A stretch of 64,000 nt of DNA from Muricea muricata (GCA_963855995.1 OY979721.1:3782001-3846000); one strand, 5' to 3'; positions 20,345 to 32,010 are shown, numbered from the stretch's first letter. The notes: generated by a model not told the origin, from the sequence alone. Made by a program: numbers and translations.

Positions 20345-23300
20345 GTAAGATATCCTCGACCTGTTCATTGCGGGCTCACAACTCGGCGGGTATGGTGGTA
20401 GAGTCCACACCCCTCCCCCGCGTCTGCGGCCCGTCATAATAAATGCAGCGAATGCAGCAGATTGTACTGTTACAGGATGATTCTCCTTTCAAGGAAAACT
20501 TTTTATGTTTTAAGGCTAAGGCTCCCTAAAAATCAATTTTTTTAACAGAAACTTTGCACGTCGATTCGCACCTGGAGTGAACAACATGGCCAGCAACATT
20601 GCCACCTGTGTCGAAATATGATTTACTTCTAGCTTAAATTTTTATTTGGGCTTTGTATTGCGATGCACTATCCAGTCTTAATACGTATCAGGCGACTGTA
20701 GATAGGTAATATCTCATAGGTAATAAATGTTTAGCTTGTTTCTGTAATTTCCATGCAGTTTTGTTTGCCGAAATGATCGGTATCTGGTATTGGAGGGGCT
20801 TAAAAAATGCTTCTTACATGGTAACCTGCTTTTTCGCTGCCCAAGGAACAACATGATAATGCTTAGTTTGACGGTGTCGAACATGACTGCACTGTTGGCG
20901 GATTTTTCTAGGATCACAAATTATTCATAGATGTTGACTTATATATAGTCTTTTAAGCACTCCTTTTTCCGAAGGCGAATTTGTATTTGCTGCCGCTTTA
21001 GAGACCGTAAACTCCATAATACACTGCCGAAAATGCCAGACTTAATGCAACTTGTCTTGCTAATTTCAATGCCTTGTTGCAACTTCTCACCGCAACTTAA
21101 TTTATTGTTGAGATCTTTTTACGTTATAGTGCTTTATCCCATAGAATTTCTGCAAGAATTCTTCTTGAAAGACTTTTACGAAATTTGGTTATTTCTAATC
21201 GTTTACATTTCCTATAGCACGAAAAAGATCAAATTCTTATAACCAGCGTTTGGCTTCGATTCGTAAGTTTTTTCATCTTGTTATCGTTTTAGAGAACATA
21301 CGTGATATAGAGCTATCCAGTATCAATAAAGTTAGTCTAGTTTATAGGTTTCTTCCTGTAGTGACACTTGATGAATAAGAGATTATTCTTACAAGATCTT
21401 TGCAAGAACAATTTAGAACTGGTAGAGCTATATCCAGTTCAAATAAAGTTGGTTTAGTTTAGGTTTCCTCGTGTAGTAACAATGGATCAATATGAGATTA
21501 ATTAATGCATCAATATTAAGAACAATTTTATTAGGACTAGTGAAACTATTCTAGTATAAACAAAGTTAGTTTTGTTTGGGATTTTTTCTGAAGCGATCTA
21601 AAGCAACAAGCGATCAGCGATCAAGTAGAGTAACATTAAGCAATAGTTTAAGAGTCTTTGACAATTGTTTATGTTTTAACACAGAAATGGAAGAACAGTT
21701 TCTTAAAATGGAATTCGTCTGAATATGGCGGTATTAAGAATATTAATGTTGATCCAGAGATGGTATGGCTGCCTGATATTGAACTGTATAACAGGTACGG
21801 TGTTTCTGTTGTCAGACTAACAAATGTGCACTGTACCCAGTATTTAGCATTATTATACATTGCAGTTGTTTTATGCGTTGTGATTGGTCAGTTGTATGCA
21901 GATAAATGCGACTATTACACAATCTGCTGATAACTCAGTTATCTGCTAGCAGATGGTCTGATGGACAACAATGTCTTTGTTAAGATGCAATGTTTTTCAT
22001 TTTCCAAATAAATCTATTCTTTCGTTACCCTGTTTATTTTCTCCGCTTACAATGTATAATAAAACAATTATCGGATTCGGTTTTTGTGATATGCGGAATT
22101 ATCAATGTCTCGGTAAGAGTTATCTGCCTCGCCTTCGGCTCAGCTGATAATTTTTACCTCGACATTGATAGTTCCGCATATCACAAAAACCTCATCCAAT
22201 AATTGTTTATTATCTATATGCTACTAATTTAACTACCATTTACAACATGAATGACCTCCGGATGTACACACTCGAGCTGAAGGCAAAAATTATATATCCA
22301 ATACAATGCGGACACAAATGTTGTAACTGATGGCGAAACTCTCCAATTTTATAGATCTTTTAGCGTAGTGATTTTGAAAATACATCTTATGTAAGGCGGT
22401 ATACCTCTCTTTATCTCTTCACATTGTGCAAGAAATTGTTTTATATAGATATATGGGCAATAAGAGTGTACAACACAATGAATCAGGCATATTGTAATAC
22501 ATTTTCTCATTGATGAGAACCTTTAAAGTAATGCGTTGTTAAAGTTTTCATAAAATGCTTTGTTTTTGAAATAATAGGGATCTTAAGCTGCAGGACGGCA
22601 ATGCGACCACATGCAATGGTAAAAGCGTTGAGAATCCAATAAGTTTTGTTTGAGAAGCTTGTCGTTTGTTATCGATTCAATGCCGCCTGAGATGATAAAA
22701 GACGATGTTTTAGTGTTAAAAAAGTCCGAGTTCAGCTTCTAGCCAATTTGCCTTGTCCAACATGAGTTATGCTGTTATGCTAAAAGAAGACAGGTTTCTA
22801 GTGATTTCTTAAACATCTAAATTTCGGCTGCTGTCCGAATGTTAACAGGAAGACTATTCCATGCCGGCCAATGTAACAAGCATTTTCTCCCTCGGAGGTA
22901 AATTTCAGCAGAATACCGCTGTTGGATCGAAGACTGTAGGATGATTTGGATTTCAAATTTAATAAAATCTTGAATGTAAGAAGGTGCTAGCCTATGGATG
23001 GCCTTAAACGTTAGTGTGACACTTTAAGTGAATTCTTGCATTTACATGTTGACGTTGTGGACATGACGTAAAAGTACAGTGTGTCCCAAAAAAGACTACC
23101 CTTTTAAGTCAAGCGCAAGTGCCGAACGTTCGAATTTGAATGGTTTAGCTCCCTAGAGAGCACAAGAATGCGTAATTCTCTGCTATGCAGAGATTTTTTA
23201 TGTTCAGGTTACGCAAATTAATTTATAGATAAAGATAAGATAATGTTACGCAAATTAATTGAAATTATTCTGCCAAAAAACACAGAATCAAACTCCAACG

Positions 23301-26300
23301 TTTGGGGTAGCCTTTTTTTTTGCACACACTGTATGTATTTTGGCTTTGAAACGAGAGCAAAGACCACGTCTTCATCTCTACTGGGACTTTGATTATTCAT
23401 AGCCTTTCTTTAACAATTTTAAATTCATTGTATTACTAGCCGTCATGTCGCGTTGCTATCCTGCAGCTTAAAGTCCCTGGTCACAGGAAAGGTCAACCAC
23501 CTGTTCAGTGTTGATGAAAATAGCATTAAACAATGTTTTGCTGCGCGTATTGTGCAATGTTTTCAACAATATCGTTCAGCATTGTTAGCCCGCAATCAGG
23601 TGTATCAATGCTGAACAATATCGTCGTCAACATTGAACAATGTGGGCAGCAAAACATTGTTCAATGCTGTTTCCCAGAACGGGTTGTTCATTTTTTGTTG
23701 TGTTGAAGGACAACTGCGTACAAAGACAATAGCTATGCACCAATGGACCATTCCCCTATTCAACAAACTTTTGAATTCGGAAAATCAATCAACACAGCTG
23801 GAAAGAGCATCCTAAATTTCATGCAATTGTCAAGTTTGGTTGCAAAATATTGTAAAATGTGGAAAATATAGCCTTGTAAAGTTTGCGAATTTTGTATACT
23901 TTTGTACTACGCACGGAAAAGCGTTACCACTATCTGGAAATGTGGTAACACTTTTTCCCGCCTAATACAAAAGTATACAAAATTCGCAAACCGTACATTA
24001 CTATATTTTCGACATTTTTCAATATTTTACTGCCAAACTTCACAATTTCACTAAATTTAGGAAGCTTTTTCCAAATGTTCTAAAATTGTTTTCAAATTTA
24101 AAAGTTTGTCTGATTGGGGAATGGTCCATTTGGATATTCAAACTATTCTCTTATTAAGATGCAATTGCATCTATATCACAGAATAGAAAATTAACCAGAA
24201 GGTTCACTCTATATAAATCACTAGTCACGCTTTACACAATTTGGCGCGCTCGTTCCAGTGCCCTAAACAAGTGTATTATTATTTTCCATCCACCACACTG
24301 ACGTTGCATCATTTTCACAATTTTTAATTTGAAGTATTTGTGCAGGTGGTCGTTTCCTGTTGCTATGCTTAGAATTACGATTTGGATTAGAGATTATTTA
24401 GAATCCATTTGAAAGGCTCCTTTGTTGGAATATAGCATACGTCCGTTTGAATGATGGGAACATGTAGCAAACTGCACTACACTTGTTTAGCTTGATATGA
24501 AATTGTGACAGGTTTCGACGAGAGTGAACCTTCTGGTTAATTTCTATTCTGTGTCTATATAGTTCTTACGCAAATTGCGCATTAGTGTTCAAAATGATTT
24601 GATTGAGATTTAACAAATTGACAGCAAATATTAGACGTAATTAGAAAACAAGATGGCCTATGGCTAGTGTAATTTGTTCTTCACTATTTTTAAACTAAAC
24701 CAAAATGTTACCAAAATTCAACAACGGACATTACAATTGCTTCAAAGTTTCTTATCGATAATCCATAAAAGAAATACATTGCCATATCTATTTAACTATA
24801 TCTTGTTTCAAAGCGCTAGTGGCCATCTCTCCGAGAGTTTCACAAAGAAAGTGATTTTGGACGAAAATGGAACGAGCACCTGGTTCATGCCCGTCATACT
24901 GCGTAGCTTTTGTCAAGTTGATATCGAGTACTTTCCCTTCGACGAGCAAATTTGTACAATGAGGTTTGGCTCGTGGACTTATCATGGTTTCGAGTTGGAT
25001 TTTAAACTCATGAAAGAAAGTGCGGACCTCAAGAGGTATAAAAGTAGTGGAGAGTTTGAGCTCATATCATTTACTGCCGACAGAAAGAAGCAAACATTCA
25101 GGTAAGAGACGCATTATGACGTTCATTGAGAGATGTCACTGCCAAAAACTTCGCAGATTTGTTGCAAGTTCCCAATTGTTACAACTTTTTTTCCGGTTAG
25201 CCTTGTAACGTTCTTGTTATATCATGACTGTATCAGACTTGTTGGAACAATCTTGTAACAAGTCTGATGGTACCATTAAGCTTGTTACAAGTTGTTCGCA
25301 GCTTGTTCCAAACTTGTTCCAACAACACGGAACGAGCAGACCTGCTTTAAGCAGTGCAAACACAACTTGTTGACAACTTGTGAACAGACTTGTTACAACT
25401 TGTTTTAAGGTTTATTCCAACTTGTGTGTTTTGCGCGCGTAACAACGCCTAAATCGCGACTCGCATTATCTTGTTGTCTAGTTGTTGCGAACAACCTTAC
25501 ATAAACTTAATCTTCACCGTTCACTTTCGACGAAAAATGTTATTCTATCTGAATAATCTGGTCGTCCCTTGCATCCTCATAACACTCGCCTCGCTCTTCA
25601 CGTTCATCTTACCTCCAAATACTGGCGAGCGAGTCACCTTGGTCATCACCACCTTACTATCGCTCACCGTTTTCATGCTCATGATCGCCGAAAACACGCC
25701 GACGAATTCCGATGTCACGCCGATGATCGCAAAATTTTTCATGGCCTCGATGATGGAAATAGGACTGGCACTAGTGATCACGTGTCTCATATTGAACGTG
25801 TACCATTCGACCCGTCATTCACTCATGTTGCCTCATTTTATTCGAGTCCTCGCAATAGATGTGCTCGCTCCGCTCCTCCTAATTGCAACACCGAAAAAGA
25901 GGAAATCCCCCAGAGCTTCAAAACCGCGTCAGTCTCCGCGGGAAAATAAGCACGAGGAATTTTTGCTGACTCAGACCTTACGACAAGCGAACAATAGCAA
26001 TCATCATAATCATCGTCCAATGAACGGTCATGTTCGAAGTGAAGTCATGGACTCACCTGATGACGTCATATACCGCCGGCCGTCCCCGGACGATGATAAT
26101 TCAGACTCCGATGGTGAACGTCATGTGACGATTCGTTGCACGTGCCGCAGCGGAGACATGAGGGATAGAGGCATCCAAGAGCGGTTGCTAAGCAACATCA
26201 AATACATGGCCGAACGAGAGCATGAGCGCGAGAGACAGGAAAACGTTCTTGACGAGTGGGAAATTGTGGCGAAAGTTGCAGACCGCTCGTTCTTGATTCT

Positions 26301-26376
26301 GTTTATCGTAACCATCATTTGTACCTCGCTCATGATATTCACGAACGTCCCACGATATTCTGGAGAGGGGCTTTGA
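20154..26376 (+). CDS. Alpha-type nicotinic acetylcholine receptor subunit (five of the coding exons)
   Basis: Pentameric acetylcholine-gated cation channel subunit of the plasma membrane. Exons are 20154-20344, 21218-21262, 21685-21794, 24814-25101 and 25482-26376. Their phases (0, 0, 2, 2) join cleanly into about 509 residues, the usual length. In order: a signal-peptide end, the N-terminal helix (EQRLVNFLFENYSNV), WLPDIELYN, the Cys-loop (CQVDIEYFPFDEQIC, 13 residues between cysteines), loop C with the vicinal pair SCCEQPY that marks alpha subunits, and M1 (LVVPCILITLASLFTFILP). Then come M2 (GERVTLVITTLLSLTVFMLM, with E at the cytoplasmic end as in cation channels), M3, a long His/Asn/Arg-rich cytoplasmic loop with an MA helix, and M4 (FLILFIVTIICTSLMIF). 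The first coding exon with the ATG was not found; it lies upstream of 20154. The gene appears intact. Confidence 0.93.
21218..21262 (+). CDS. nAChR 45-bp exon
   Basis: Acceptor TTTCCTATAG|CAC and donor TTC|GTAAGT bound 45 bases that translate to HEKDQILITSVWLRF. This is the counterpart of the small conserved DEKNQ...WLR exon of nicotinic receptor genes. Phase 0 at both ends. Confidence 0.9.
21290..21600 (-). repeat. Reversed ~115-bp dispersed repeat units inside an nAChR intron
   Basis: About three reversed units, with landmarks GTTTAGGTTTCCTCGTGTAG, ACAATTTAGAACTGGTAGAG and GAGATTATTCTTACA. Same family as 3500-4000. Confidence 0.75.
21685..21794 (+). CDS. nAChR exon encoding WLPDIELYN region
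   Basis: Acceptor TTTTAACACAG|AAA and donor AACAG|GTACGG. Encodes KWKNSFLKWNSSEYGG to VWLPDIELYN, part of the acetylcholine-binding face (loop D/A region). Ends in phase 2. Confidence 0.92.
21850..22211. mobile_element. Foldback MITE in an nAChR intron, copy 1
   Basis: A foldback at about 22050-22211 has arms carrying TTTTTGTGATATGCGGAATT and the inverse, around a CGCCTTCGGCTC centre. It is preceded by a subterminal part with CAGTTGTTTTATGCGTTGTG and CAGTTATCTGCTAGCAG. The same parts occur in reverse order at 61160-61845. Confidence 0.7.
22212..23465. other. Intron sequence without identified features
   Basis: Part of the 3-kb nAChR intron between the exons at 21685 and 24814. No coding sequence or paired repeats were identified here. 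Confidence 0.5.
23466..23700. repeat. Foldback repeat with CAATGTTG/CAACATTG words
   Basis: The left half (AAACAATGTTTTGCTGCGC, CAACAATATCGTTCAGCATT) is mirrored by the right half (AATGCTGAACAATATCGTCG, GGCAGCAAAACATTGTT). Inverted arms of about 90 bp lie in the nAChR intron. Confidence 0.6.
23744..24128. mobile_element. 385-bp MITE in nAChR intron
   Basis: Ends TGGACCATTCCCC and GGGGAATGGTCCA are exact inverses. Inverted similarity continues inward (CAAACTTTTGAATT/TTTAAAAGTTTG) to a central pair GCGAATTTTGTATACTTTTG/CAAAAGTATACAAAATTCGC. The whole element can fold back on itself. Non-coding. Confidence 0.8.
24177..24553. mobile_element. ~377-bp MITE in nAChR intron
   Basis: Terminal repeats CACAGAATAGAAAATTAACC and the inverse GGTTAATTTCTATTCTGTG, continuing with AGAAGGTTCACTCT/AGAGTGAACCTTCT. 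TCTATA flanks both sides and may be the target duplication. Non-coding; it ends about 260 bases before the next receptor exon. Confidence 0.8.
24814..25101 (+). CDS. nAChR exon with Cys-loop
   Basis: Acceptor TTGTTTCAAAG|C and donor TTCAG|GTAAGA. Encodes SASGHLSESFTKKV through RKKQTF, including the Cys-loop CQVDIEYFPFDEQIC and FGSWTY. Enters with one base completing the split codon and leaves in phase 2. Confidence 0.93.
25190..25440. repeat. CTTGTTACAACTTGTT-type repetitive stretch in last nAChR intron
   Basis: Loose direct and inverted repetition of ACTTGTTACAAC, CTTGTTCCAAACTTGTTCC and CTTGTTGACAACTTGTGAAC words fills most of the 380-bp final intron. Probably a degenerate dispersed repeat. 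Confidence 0.6.
25482..26376 (+). CDS. nAChR last exon: loop C, M1-M4 and cytoplasmic loop
   Basis: Acceptor TTGTTGTCTAG|T. Encodes the CCEQPY vicinal cysteines, M1, M2, M3, a roughly 145-residue cytoplasmic loop (basic, with NNSNHHNHRP and DDDNSDSDGE), an amphipathic MA helix and M4. Stops at TGA 26374-26376. Confidence 0.95.
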
Positions 26377-29261
26377 AATTGAACAACGAAATTAGTTAGT
26401 TATATGTATTCAGTGGCTTCTTTAGGCCGAATTCAATATATTTTAGCCTGGTTCCTATATCCCTATGGTTCGACGAGTCATCAGGGCCGCGGAGCACATT
26501 GAGAGGGGGAGTCACAAATGGAATCCCTGAGTAAAAAGTTTACTTTTCTGGGTATAACTGTTTAATGCTATTTCCTGCATTTTAAGAGAAACTTTAACAA
26601 AAAATTTCTAAAACCATAGTCATAGAAAACACCAAAATTAAGACTTTTACAAACATAAAGACAATCATTTTTCTAGCAGAAGAGTATCTTAACAATTTCA
26701 AGCATTTAACTTGAAGATATGTGGAGAAAAGTTCGCCAGTTACTATCTGACTTTTGTTTTAATAATTTTAGCCGTTAAAAAATGTAGAAGGAGGGTTTAA
26801 ATCCCCTAGCTCCCTCCCGTCTCCGCGGTCCCTTGTTATTGTTGGTAATCATTCAAGGAAAAACCTTTCCGTAGGAGAATTAGTTATTAGTGATTGTTGA
26901 GATTTTGAGTGTTCAAAGAAATGGTACGTATTGTCCACCACCATGTGTGTTTCGTGCCTTCGACTTAATTGGTAGCTCAAAATAAATGTTCATAATAAGA
27001 GAAAATAAAAAAATGATGGCTGCATGACGTGTAAAAAATGTCATGGATCAATCAGTACAACTTAGTATTAACTAACGAACTGTAATAATTTCACAAACGA
27101 TGTTACTCATGAGTAATCGAAAACCCTGGTTGCCGATCTTGGTGACATGACAGAACTAGGCTTGAAATGGACAGCTAGCCGGGGGGGGGCTTAGCGAACT
27201 GAGGTCCAGGGAGGGGTGGCTCGAACCTCACAACCATCATCAGCAAAACAAGCTTTATAATTATAAACAAAAAGAATTGTAACGAAAACGACGCTTTGAA
27301 ATTTCGCTATTTTTGGATGTGAAAATCACTGTTTTCAACAATATTATTATATACGATTATACAAGTTCGTAAGCCTTTTTGATGGGTTTATGCACGGCGG
27401 GCTTATGTACGGGGGGGTGGAGGGGGTATACATTTATTATTATTCGGGGGGGGGGGGCTTATAATCGGAGGCTTACGGTATCTAATCATAACGCAAGCTG
27501 GTGCCAGGTTGATGATAATGGTGATGATAAAATATTGTCGGCTAAGGCTGTGTAAAATATTTTATTTGTCAAAGAAGACTTTGGTCGGGTATATACAATG
27601 GGGCTTTATAGCATTATTTACAGTCGACACAGATACTAGATTATGAGTGGTTTTTTATCAGCCTACTCTTTGATGCCTTCGCGAGAGCAAATATTCCAGA
27701 TGTCATCAATACACAATACTGTGCAAAGCGGAAAAGATGTCGAATACAAACGTGAAAGTTTTTCTGGGAATCAATTCTGAGCATATTGTTCTACCAAGGA
27801 CCGCGTAGCGGGGTGGCTGGCTGGGCTTAAAGCCCGACCAGTAATTTTTGTTCAACACATATGTTTGCATTAAAAATATAAGAATCGAGGCAAAAACTAC
27901 ATGATGATTGTTGAAATTAGAAGTGTTTCCAGGCATCTCAGGGCTCTTTATTTCAAAAGTTTTCCTTCTAGATATCTCGCACCTTCGGTCCTCGATTAGC
28001 CCCATCAATAAAAAACCGCTCCGCGGTCCCTGTCTACTGTACAAGATTTTATGCTTGAAAGGCATTTTCAAATTGCTGTTTTTTATGCATTATTTTCTCT
28101 TTGTTCAAGTACTTTTGAGTCTTTTTTGTTGTGTTTTATGAGTGCTCGGATGTTCAATATCTAATATTCAACTTTTCCGCTAGACAACCTTAATTGAAGT
28201 AGCTGTGTATATGCATTTTAATTGGATTTCGGAAACTTGCGCAATTCTTCATGTCGAGTATTATTTGTTGAGTTATATCCTTGCACACTCGAAGCAATTG
28301 AGCATACAGTTTATTGGAAAAACCCATATATTGTTGTTCAGCATTTTAGAGTTAGCTCCACATTTTGTCTCTTGTGAGTTCAATATCCCTAATGTCATTG
28401 CTTTTTATGCCTTTCTTCGCTACTTGAAAAATTCACTGTCCGGTGGTTGGCTGCCGAAAAAAAGGTGTTAATCAATCATAAAACGATGATGATTTAACAG
28501 AGAATGCATTTGACTGATACAAGTTTATATTATGTGGTTAAACTACTATCATTCAATTGCGCATCTTTTATTTTGAAGTAACTCTAGTCGCCGGGCAAAG
28601 TGTATTATTGCTAGAGCCCGACTCATTGGCCACTTTTAATTAAACAGTTCAGAAAGTGTGGTTTAGTAATAAGTTGCGAAGAAATTTTGTTAATAAAATT
28701 CTTTATTAAACTTTTTGTAATTTTTCGATCAAACCGTTAGCCCTGATTCAATATACGAGAGTTGTACGGCACGTCCAAACGCGCCGGAGCTCAATAAAAC
28801 GTTGCAACCGAAATAAAAAATGTCAAAAGGTCATAACTGGGTTGACTTTGCAACATTTGAAATGCAAAAATCGCTTTAATTAATATTTTCAGACATTCAC
28901 ACATTATATACACACAAGCTATATATTATTTACGATTACTCATATTTACTTAGGCTGTCGGGCCAAAACTTACACTAATAATACATAAACTATTTTAGAA
29001 TATCAGCTTTTATGCACTTTTAGTTCGAATAGGTTATATAAGTTAGTTGAATAAAAATTTTAAACGTCGGCAATTGTTCTTCGTAAAACATTGTCATTCA
29101 ATTTGTGACATTCGTTGCAACTTACTAACCGTCATAGAACGATTATATACAATGCTTTCGAGTCGATGTTTTCAATCCAAAAATATCGCCGCTTTCGCAT
29201 AAATCCTACAATGTCAGTCAAGGTGATGTCAGCTATGTTTTCACCGCGAAATATGACATGT
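26377..29261. other. Intergenic region between nAChR and GPCR
   Basis: No gene recognised. It contains G-runs (about 27181-27190 and 27446-27458) embedded in GGGCTTATNN-type text shared with about 8200-8230. Near 27800-28030 there is a stretch with CCGCGTAGCGG and CCGCTCCGCGG words. An AATAAA on the minus strand near 28700 could serve the GPCR but is over 500 bases from its stop codon. Confidence 0.45.
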
Positions 29262-30482
29262 TTAAACGTTGGTTTCATGGCAGCATGCCTCGACTGATTT
29301 GTGAGCAAACACAGACGGTGAGCGACTGTTAATGTTTGTAGAATTGACTCCGAAATAATCAGTCGTAGGCTCGTATGTCACTGAATCTTGTGTTGAACTC
29401 GTGTAGTCCCCAGCAGCACGCAAGCCGCAAAACCCAGCACGATTTTGCGTCGGTACCACGCCGTCCCGCTCGTTTCCTCTCGGCAGAATGCGTGCTATTT
29501 TATCACAAAACACGCAGAGCACCGAGCGAAATTCACGGTTAAATATTGAGTAGATTATGGGGTTAGCTGCGCTGCTTAGACGAGGCAAAGTATACACAAA
29601 TATAATCCCGATGATCTGCTGTGCTAACGAACTCAAATTCTTGCTGATGCATTGAGGACAGTGTTGTTGTACCAGCAACAAGACGAAAAGGGGGAACCAG
29701 CAGATCAAAAATGTGCCAACGACGATCATTAGTGTTTTCGTCGCTTTAAGTTCGCGGATTAAAATTCGCGTCTGCGCCGATTTGTCTGCTTTGGAGCTTG
29801 TTGTTGTCGGCGCCGTTTCGTGGTGGACAAGCGAGTGAGCTTTGATCATGAGCGCTTGCCGGAACGCCAGGTTGAATACAATAGAATAAGCGACGAATAG
29901 AACAACCAAAGGTAGGAATATCCCGAGAAGTGGGGCTACTAGGTAGTAAGCTTTGTCTACCTTTTTACAAGCCGGTGTTATGTCAAGTTTTGCGTCGTCC
30001 GACCACCCCGTCAAAGAAAGAGAACTTATAACGCCGGCGTAACACCACACTGAAGCAATGGCGACCGCCGACCGTTTTCCGTTTACCAGCCGCTGGTATT
30101 TGAACGGGTACGACAAGGCGAGGTATCGGTCTATGGCTATGAGAGCAACGTTCGTGGTGGACGCCATAGTGCACAGAAGGTCCATGAGGATCCAAAGTTT
30201 GCAGACTTGGAGACCAAGATCCCACACCATGGAGTTCAGGTAATGATGCACGTGGAACGGCACGCTTGCTCCTACGATCAAAATATCACTGACGGCCAAC
30301 GACACAATGAAATAGTTGGTAGGCTTGCGAAGTTTTCGAGTGGAACACACGGCGCTTATTACCATCGTGTTCCCCAACAAAGCTGCGATTATAATTATGA
30401 TGCTGAAACACACTTGCCCGATTCTACTTGCGTCGGAGTAGGGCGGTTGCCAAGGCGCCGGATTCATCGACGAATTGTTCAT
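29262..30482 (-). CDS. Rhodopsin-class (class A) GPCR, amine-receptor-like, orphan
   Basis: A 406-residue single-exon seven-transmembrane receptor for the plasma membrane. The start is the ATG at 30482 (MNNSSMNPAPWQ); the frame extends upstream only to a TTG. Class A hallmarks in order: GNTMVI in TM1, NYFIVSLAVSD in TM2, C-KLWILMD in TM3 with an aspartate at the amine-binding 3.32 position, IDRYLAL (DRY motif), a partner cysteine in extracellular loop 2 (TPACKK), TM5 (FLPLVVLFVAYSIVF), a basic third loop, FLICWFPLF in TM6 and NPIIYSIFN in TM7. N-glycosylation sequons lie in the N-terminus. The TM3 aspartate suggests a biogenic-amine-type ligand. However, TM6 has L-F instead of the usual F-F, and TM7 lacks the usual tyrosine, so the ligand is unknown. 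Confidence 0.92.
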   Translation of the reverse strand: MNNSSMNPAPWQPPYSDASRIGQVCFSIIIIIAALLGNTMVISAVCSTRKLRKPTNYFIVSLAVSDILIVGASVPFHVHHYLNSMVWDLGLQVCKLWILMDLLCTMASTTNVALIAIDRYLALSYPFKYQRLVNGKRSAVAIASVWCYAGVISSLSLTGWSDDAKLDITPACKKVDKAYYLVAPLLGIFLPLVVLFVAYSIVFNLAFRQALMIKAHSLVHHETAPTTTSSKADKSAQTRILIRELKATKTLMIVVGTFLICWFPLFVLLLVQQHCPQCISKNLSSLAQQIIGIIFVYTLPRLSSAANPIIYSIFNREFRSVLCVFCDKIARILPRGNERDGVVPTQNRAGFCGLRAAGDYTSSTQDSVTYEPTTDYFGVNSTNINSRSPSVFAHKSVEACCHETNV

Positions 30483-30574
30483 GATTGCTGTGGATTCGTT
30501 CGCGGCCAAATGCCGTCCTCCTTTGGGCTGCGAAGACCACGTACGCGAGTACCTTATCAAGCCACTGGAGCAGT

Positions 30575-30583
30575 CCTTTTATA
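30575..30583 (-). promoter_or_regulatory. TATA box of the GPCR gene
   Basis: TATAAAAGG on the minus strand, about 95 bases before the GPCR start codon. This would place the transcription start near 30550 with a short, intronless leader of about 70 bases. A good consensus match in the right place. Confidence 0.6.
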
Positions 30584-30619
30584 CTGAATCAGTAATGCTT
30601 GAAAGTAATCGCTGGTGAA

Positions 30620-31189
30620 TTATTAATGAGTCCAATCTACGCTTTTGTAGTATAAAGCAGGCTGATTTACAAGCCTGAAAACACCTGTATCAAACGAAAT
30701 CAAAAACCGAAGCTCTTCGCCTCCAAAGTTCGAAGGTGAACGCTCCCCTGCACTTGAAGCCAAAAAGTCGCCTCGATGAAAGAATATTCTCCGCAAGAAA
30801 TTATTAACAAATGATGACCACGGCTATTAACACTTGATCGAGTGAAGTGATGTTCGCCTGTCCCGACGAGAATTACTTCGATTCTCCTAGTAATTATCAG
30901 CGTACTGAAGTACTTCGTTTTTTATTCCAGCAGACGTAAGTGGGAAATGAAAAGAGGGTCTTTTCGAAGTGTTTCGTATAATGAAAGCCGCGCTAATATG
31001 ACCGGTTATCTTTTCTCTACTTTCCGCATTGATGACAGGACATGATAAATTTGTTATCTTTTAAATTACATGTCATTATGGGCTGACAGCGAGGGATATT
31101 TTTGGAGAAAACACGGACTGTTCCTAATGATGAATAGAGCTGATATTGCATGTGCATTTTTGACAATGTCTTTTCAATATTTTCTGCTA
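30620..31189. other. Upstream region of GPCR, nothing recognised
   Basis: Likely promoter and enhancer space of the minus-strand GPCR. No gene or paired repeat was seen. Confidence 0.4.
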
Positions 31190-32010
31190 GTTATAATTAG
31201 CGTGCGAGAATCTGCATACGCATGTGTGCGAAATAGCTGAGAAAGATATCTCAAATGTTGTGATCCAACGTAGATCCTACAATAAGCTCTGCTGCCGCGT
31301 CTGAATGTCCTGAAAAGATATCTCGAACGTGGTGAGTCAATGAGGTAAATATTGTACAAGCTGCCATAGTCCACTCTGAGTTATCTGGAAAGATAAACCA
31401 TGAAGCATGATATGTCGCAGTAAATAGTACCCTCAATGTACCACCACGTAAAATATCTTTTCCAGAAAGTATAATCGCAAACCATCACAGATTAGCTTGT
31501 TGTAGAATACAAACTGCACTGGACAACCACGTTTGAGATATTTTTCAGGTAGTTCAGAGACGAATCATGAAGAATGATATGTTGCAGTGAATACGTACTA
31601 ACGCCAATGAATGTGCCTGAAAAATATCTCAAAACGCGTGCTTGTTCCTAGTACTAACTCTACTAAATAAGCTGTCATGGTTTGTGTTTGGACTGTCTGG
31701 AAAAGGTATCTTAAATGCGGTGGTCCAGTGTAGGTAGTTTCAACAATACTTGAGCTTGTCGTGGTTTGTGTATGAACGGTCGGAACTGGCTCTGTGTACT
31801 GGTAACATTCCTCAATAAACTGGCATGGTTTGTATTTCAATTAGAATACTACTTGCACTGGATTACTACGTTCTAGGTATCTTTTTCAAGTAGTTCAGAC
31901 ACAAACCACAACAGCTTATTTTATAACCACCACGTTTGAGGTATCTTTTTTCAGGTAGTTCAGACACGAACCACGTCAGTTTATTGTGGAATACCACTTG
32001 CAGGGACCCT
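31190..32010. repeat. Degenerate ~70-100-bp repeats in mixed orientation
   Basis: Recurring words include AAAGATATCTCAAA/AACGTGGTG, TTGCACTGGA.TAC.ACGTT, GGTATCTTTTTCAGGTAGTTCAGAC and CAAACCACGACAGCTTATT. They occur in both orientations (for example ACGTTTGAGATATTTTTCAG and the inverse CTGAAAAATATCTCAAA). Several short open frames across it are chance products. Confidence 0.65.

Noticed and set aside
25569-25949. Overlapping 126-codon frame inside the nAChR last exon
   Set aside because: An alternative-frame shadow of the M1-M3 coding sequence.
30483-30560. 26-residue N-terminal extension of the GPCR
   Set aside because: It begins with TTG. The first ATG at 30482 has glycosylation sequons directly after it and suits the TATA box position.
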